From: Bacteriovoracaceae bacterium
GTDB lineage: Bacteria > Bdellovibrionota > Bacteriovoracia > Bacteriovoracales > Bacteriovoracaceae
DNA length: 64,000 nt
Direction: 5' to 3'
Assembly (NCBI GenBank): GCA_018649885.1
Contig: JABIHA010000126.1
Span: 1 to 64,000, forward strand
The position numbers and the translations under genes were made by a program. The notes under the pieces were generated by a model that had not been told where the DNA came from, did not search any database, and was given only the letters and a program-made list of their open reading frames with translations. Positions 61,780 to 64,000 of the stretch are shown piece after piece; the stretch's first letter is position 1; every line of letters begins with the position of its first letter.

Positions 61780-62061
61780 ACTCCCCCCAAAGGATATTTA
61801 TTGAATTAATAGGGATAAAAGTGCAAAAGGGCTGCCAAGGTAGCACCCTAAATTAAGGGGGTTAGGGCTTCAATTTTCTAGAAATTGATTACTTATTATT
61901 CATCTGAAGAAATAGGTACAAGAGTACTTATTTAACGACCTACTTTTCACTCAATTAGATTCCTCAACAAATTTTGTAGATTATCCTTAATTATTTCTCC
62001 CACCAAATGATCTCCTACTTCCTTTAAGATTATTAGAGAGAGAAAAAACATCGGAGAAATT

Positions 62062-62550
62062 ATGAACTTTAAACTACTACTGTCTATTTCACTTACTTCA
62101 TTAATACTAACAACCGCAAATGCCAAGGAGCTATCATTTGATCTCGAGAGCCTCTCTGACAAGGTACTAGAGACACAAAATGTGATTAGCACAACTAGTG
62201 ACGAAGAAGTTACTAGTTACGCAGAAGATTCTGAGTACGGAGAAGGTCAATTCCAAGTTAGTGGAGTAACAATAATTTCCATGCGTAAATACCACAAATA
62301 TTCCACACTAAGTCATGAAGTTGAAAACTCAGGAGTCTTTGTTTTTTCAGATGCTAACGGTGAAGCCTATGGAGCCTACTACGGAAAGACTTACTGTCCC
62401 CAAATCAATATTTCAGAACACGATTTAGAATTGTACCGAGATTACTTTTTAAACAAACGTACAATATCGGCCGTCTACCTAATAAAGCCAACAGATAGTT
62501 CCACAAGGAATTGCCTTGCTGGTCATTTTCAATATGCAAGAGATAATTAA
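62062..62550 (+). CDS. hypothetical secreted protein
   Basis: This is a 162-aa protein with a signal peptide (LLLSISLTSLILTTANA) and GGAG six bases before the ATG. After an acidic, Ser/Thr-rich linker the C-terminal ~100 residues look like a compact beta domain (YHKYSTLSHEVENSGVFVFSD, AYGAYYGKTYC) with two cysteines. No family is recognised. A second secreted gene follows 83 bases later. Confidence 0.68.
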   Translation: MNFKLLLSISLTSLILTTANAKELSFDLESLSDKVLETQNVISTTSDEEVTSYAEDSEYGEGQFQVSGVTIISMRKYHKYSTLSHEVENSGVFVFSDANGEAYGAYYGKTYCPQINISEHDLELYRDYFLNKRTISAVYLIKPTDSSTRNCLAGHFQYARDN

Positions 62551-62633
62551 AATCACTTTATGTGAGCGGCCGGTCAAATAAATTTGGCTGGATAAGAAAA
62601 TGATATTTAAAACACTTAAATAAGGGCAGGGTC

Positions 62634-63254
62634 ATGAAACTTTTCAATCAGTTTGCTATCTTCTTTCTTTTTATTTCTTTTTCTGCATTTGGATTTTCTA
62701 AAGAACAGCAGCTAGCAGACTCTGCAAGTAAATTATCAGAGATTTGGGAAACTAAGAAGAAGGAAGTAGTGACATTGCATGATATTGCCAATGCTGTTCA
62801 ATACTCTCTTTTTGGGGGTAATCAAGAAGAAATGGTTTCAAGGCAAAGAGAGGTCTTAGGTGAACAATACATGGTACTAGTTGAGGATTGGTGGGAAGAT
62901 ATGCATAAGGGAATTTTAAACCGAGAACTCGCAAGTACTTACTATTATCAATGCAGGGAGAATCGGTCGGATTTTAGCAGTATTCAAAAATTTGTAGGCA
63001 AAAAGAATGTTGAGATCTATCACAACAATGAGTATAAAAATCTCCCTCTCCCTTGTAAGAGATATATTACTCATGCAGGGAGAAGCAAGTTGGCATATCA
63101 AAATGCTAGTATTACACATAAGTTAATAAAACAAAGAGAATCCGGCATGGATAAGCTTGATACAATATATTTCTTACAAACTGGTGAGAAAAGAGAGGTG
63201 TCTCTATTTACCGAAGCCAGTAATCGCAGGTTGGATACCTCAAGAACTGAGTAG
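62634..63254 (+). CDS. hypothetical secreted protein
   Basis: This is a 206-aa protein with a signal peptide (FAIFFLFISFSAFGFS) and AGGG before the ATG. The mature part is helical and charged, with two cysteines (YYQCREN and LPCKRY). I recognise no family and see no motif. A short hairpin AGGTCA/TGACCT (63253-63269) overlaps the stop region and faces the convergent START-domain gene. Confidence 0.65.
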   Translation: MKLFNQFAIFFLFISFSAFGFSKEQQLADSASKLSEIWETKKKEVVTLHDIANAVQYSLFGGNQEEMVSRQREVLGEQYMVLVEDWWEDMHKGILNRELASTYYYQCRENRSDFSSIQKFVGKKNVEIYHNNEYKNLPLPCKRYITHAGRSKLAYQNASITHKLIKQRESGMDKLDTIYFLQTGEKREVSLFTEASNRRLDTSRTE

Positions 63255-63292
63255 GTCAAAAAATGACCTGTGCTAGACTCTAAATCCTGCTC

Positions 63293-63967
63293 CTATTTAG
63301 TCGCAAAGAATTTCGCATAGGTCGGGTCTGTCTGATAGCCATCTTCGGTGGCAATATCTCTGATTCCCGCAATTGTATTTGAAGGCCAAATACTTTGGAA
63401 GATATTGACGATCCACTTGGGAACGGCGCCTTTTGGGTCGGCGTTTATTTCGACCATTATTTCTGTTTTTGTGCCATTTTCTATGGATTTTAGGATGTAT
63501 TCGCTTTCTTTTAAATCCCCACGAACTACACCTTTTGTTACTGGTGCGCTTGGATCAGTGGCCGGTCCCATTTTAATTTTAAAGGTTTTTTTATCAGCTG
63601 ATACCCACCACTTTACGTAATAAACAAAATCTCTATTTTTAAGTGGCCACGGTGTGCTTGTAAGATTGTATTCAATTCGATGGGTTTCAGAGATTTGCTT
63701 TACAATTCTGGTCTCTTTTAAATCGGACATCCACTCTTTAATTCTTTTTTGGTCATTGATAACAGTTAAAACTTTTGCCATTGATGCGTCTATAATTCCA
63801 ATTCCTCTAAAGGCGACAATTTTTGAATTGGGAACATCACCTCTGTAAACTGTGACTTTATTTCTGACCTTGGTTTTCTTCCAAACAGTGCCTGGCATTA
63901 CGGCGTGAGCAGAAGCTAGCCAAGTAGATATTAAAATAGTTGCAAGAATTAAATGTTTCAAAGTCAC
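63293..63967 (-). CDS. START-domain lipid-binding secreted protein
   Basis: The protein is about 224 aa with a signal peptide ending WLASAHA. The mature part matches the START/StAR-like lipid-binding fold: VAFRGIGIIDASMAKVLTVINDQKRIKEWMSDLKETRIVKQI, STPWPLKNRDFVYYVKW (the highly conserved WP..RDFVY) and a C-terminal helix ending DIATEDG. It probably binds a lipid or hydrophobic molecule in the periplasm. The start is GTG 63967 or, with GAGGTG just upstream, TTG 63961. Confidence 0.85.
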   Translation of the reverse strand: MTLKHLILATILISTWLASAHAVMPGTVWKKTKVRNKVTVYRGDVPNSKIVAFRGIGIIDASMAKVLTVINDQKRIKEWMSDLKETRIVKQISETHRIEYNLTSTPWPLKNRDFVYYVKWWVSADKKTFKIKMGPATDPSAPVTKGVVRGDLKESEYILKSIENGTKTEIMVEINADPKGAVPKWIVNIFQSIWPSNTIAGIRDIATEDGYQTDPTYAKFFATK

Positions 63968-64000
63968 CTCACCAATTTAAATTTTCAGCAAAAGCTGTGT

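Overview
The window looks like a chromosomal piece of a low-GC Gram-negative bacterium of the Bdellovibrionota, most likely the Bacteriovoracia side. This is inferred, not proven. Supporting signs are two TIGR02147-type regulators, a tandem pair of DUF4360-like secreted proteins, many small signal-peptide proteins of no recognisable family, and a Gram-negative envelope (lipoproteins, an outer-membrane barrel, a GT9 heptosyltransferase). Housekeeping genes present are bolA, lysA, rsgA, feoA/feoB and one tRNA-Arg(TCT). I see no transposase, prophage, rRNA or CRISPR array.

Layout. 0.2-7 kb: a secreted metzincin-like protein, bolA, a large secreted beta-helix protein, a frameshifted small secreted gene, lysA and a GNAT enzyme. 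7-14 kb: a 1255-aa secreted coiled-coil/GxxxG protein, an RND/MMPL exporter and a phosphatase-fold protein without its catalytic residues. 14.5-22.6 kb: five plus-strand genes that read as one electron-transfer system: a membrane-anchored ferredoxin/FAD oxidoreductase, 14-heme and 30-heme lipoprotein cytochromes, an outer-membrane beta-barrel and a 24-heme cytochrome (68 CxxCH motifs in total). 23-28.7 kb: an HNH nuclease, a GT39-type glycosyltransferase, a polyprenyl-synthase-like protein and a heptosyltransferase. 37.0-28.7 kb, minus strand: a tightly packed seven-gene run (response regulator, sensor kinase, MMPL exporter, type III polyketide synthase, ICMT-like methyltransferase, acyl carrier protein, fatty acyl-AMP ligase). 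It looks like a regulated phenolic-lipid pathway with its own exporter.

37-55 kb: YceI and ASCH proteins, a large unknown secreted protein, an FAD-linked oxidase with rsgA, the tRNA followed by decayed tRNA-like fragments, a membrane protein/XRE pair, a second two-component system, a B12-type radical SAM protein, bacteriohemerythrin coupled to a soluble chemotaxis receptor, a decayed carotenoid/retinol-oxidoreductase gene, and feoAB. 55-64 kb: mostly secreted proteins of unknown function, including one built from ten copies of a decapeptide, two TIGR02147-linked secreted proteins, the DUF4360 pair and a START-domain lipid-binding protein.

The two strongest systems are the 68-heme porin-cytochrome locus and the kinase-linked type III PKS lipid locus. 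I could run no similarity searches. Family names rest on motifs and remembered consensus patterns; starts were chosen by Shine-Dalgarno position.
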